Both the position numbers and the translations under genes were made by a program. Below the pieces are notes generated by a model. It saw nothing but the letters and a program-made list of their open reading frames with translations, had not been told where the DNA came from and ran no database searches. Of a DNA stretch of 64,000 nucleotides, positions 63,319 through 64,000 are shown in pieces. Each line of letters opens with the position of its first letter. Position 1 is the stretch's first letter. The DNA comes from Chitinasiproducens palmae (lineage in GTDB: Bacteria > Pseudomonadota > Gammaproteobacteria > Burkholderiales > Burkholderiaceae), in contig NZ_FNLO01000005.1 in NCBI RefSeq assembly GCF_900095735.1, positions 186,001 through 250,000 on the forward strand. The letters are read 5' to 3'.

Positions 63319-64000
63319 CATCGTAGTCCGGCAATGCTTGTGAAAACCTATGCTCAGTCGGGAATGATCCAAGGCGTTGTAATTTCAGCGCCTCGCATGA
63401 GCGCAGTCGGCTATAGAATTTATATAGACCGGCAATAACACAATCGGGATGGGTCGTTACAGTCGACGGGCGTCGATATGACGGTAGATTCCAGGTGCGC
63501 GCTTGGACCGATCCATCATGGCAAGGCGGAATCACTTTAAGCTGTTGTCGCTAGCTGGCGCCGTCCTCCGGCGACCAAGCTATGATCGCCTGCCCATCTT
63601 TTCAAGATGAGGCCTACGGCGAGACGATGCTGGCGTCACGTGTCGGAAAGAACGCAGTCCCTGCTATGCGAGGACAAGAAGTGATCCGAACGATTGCCAG
63701 GTACTGGTGGCCGACGGCGGTAGCTTCTCGCTTGCCAAGCGGTGCCACCAGCTTGGCATGCCGCGCCGCACGGTGTATGACAGGGTGGTTGAGTCCGCTC
63801 GGAAGGTTAATGCGCCGTTCGCCGGGCAATCAAGGCGATGATCGAGAAGTCGCTGTTGTCCGGTACCGGACGGCAGGCTACTTAGGGCTCGGTGAGAATG
63901 CGGTGCCGCGCGCGTTCTGAGTGGGGGGCCGGCAGAGGTTCGCAGGCGGCCAGTCAGCCTCGGGTTATGCATCCAGGTCCGGCTATCGGTGGCAACGATG
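63319..64000. other. 680-bp stretch without a clear gene; possible helix-turn-helix remnant
   Basis: No complete gene is supported. Around 63703-63841 one plus-strand frame reads LVADGGSFSLAKRCHQLGMP, then RRTVYDRVVESARKVN, which looks like a helix-turn-helix, but it has no proper start, ends at a TGA, and matches no family I recognise. It may be the remains of a mobile-element regulator. The rest looks non-coding. Confidence 0.4.

Overview
The window is high-GC DNA of a Burkholderiales bacterium, most likely Burkholderiaceae. The evidence is the priA-putA order, a gcvTHP operon behind a tandem glycine riboswitch, the DUF2844/DUF3443 pair, an H-NS protein with the short WSGRGKPPRW DNA-binding end, and codon use close to Burkholderia and Paraburkholderia. 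No species call is justified. Functions are assigned by motif and family recognition; no search was run.

Layout. 1-6.6 kb: 3' end of priA, bifunctional putA, a branched-chain amino-acid binding protein, an 11-bp tandem repeat and a broken LysE-type exporter gene. 7.1-13.75 kb (minus strand): tandem glycine riboswitch, gcvT, gcvH, gcvP and sdaA, which together convert glycine and serine to C1 units and pyruvate. 14-16.3 kb: a Rep/UvrD-type helicase and tRNA-Arg(CCG). 16.25-21.96 kb: an eroded genomic island. It starts at the tRNA 3' end, is closed by a diverged second copy of that end, and holds an intact VapBC pair, an intact SDR/TetR cassette, fragments of several antitoxin genes, and an integrase with two stop codons that is fused in frame to a BrnT toxin fragment.

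22-46 kb is mixed chromosomal content: a DUF4832 lipoprotein, a BadF-type kinase, a secreted methyltransferase-like protein, a MarR regulator, a glycosyltransferase, the DUF2844/DUF3443 pair, a ferredoxin-NADP reductase, an EEP hydrolase, a dienelactone hydrolase, a second amino-acid binding protein, a DUF883 protein, two MFS exporters, a membrane metallophosphoesterase, H-NS, a CDF metal exporter, a 47-residue small ORF with a strong ribosome binding site, and an Lrp regulator.

44.7-63.3 kb is an exopolysaccharide locus. manC lies on the minus strand, divergent from a plus-strand series: a GfcA/YjbE-like small protein, a GfcB/YjbF-like lipoprotein, a GfcC-GfcD (YjbG-YjbH) fusion, a WcaJ-type priming transferase, ugd, wza, wzb, wzc, two GT4 and two GT2 glycosyltransferases, and a polytopic membrane protein that may be the polymerase. 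No flippase is visible, so the locus probably continues past the window. The last 680 bases hold no clear gene.

The two most interesting signals are the DUF3443 lipoprotein, which carries the full motif order of a two-lobed pepsin-like aspartic peptidase next to a secreted DUF2844 partner, and the toxin-antitoxin graveyard island, where VapBC is the only toxin-antitoxin pair that still looks whole.
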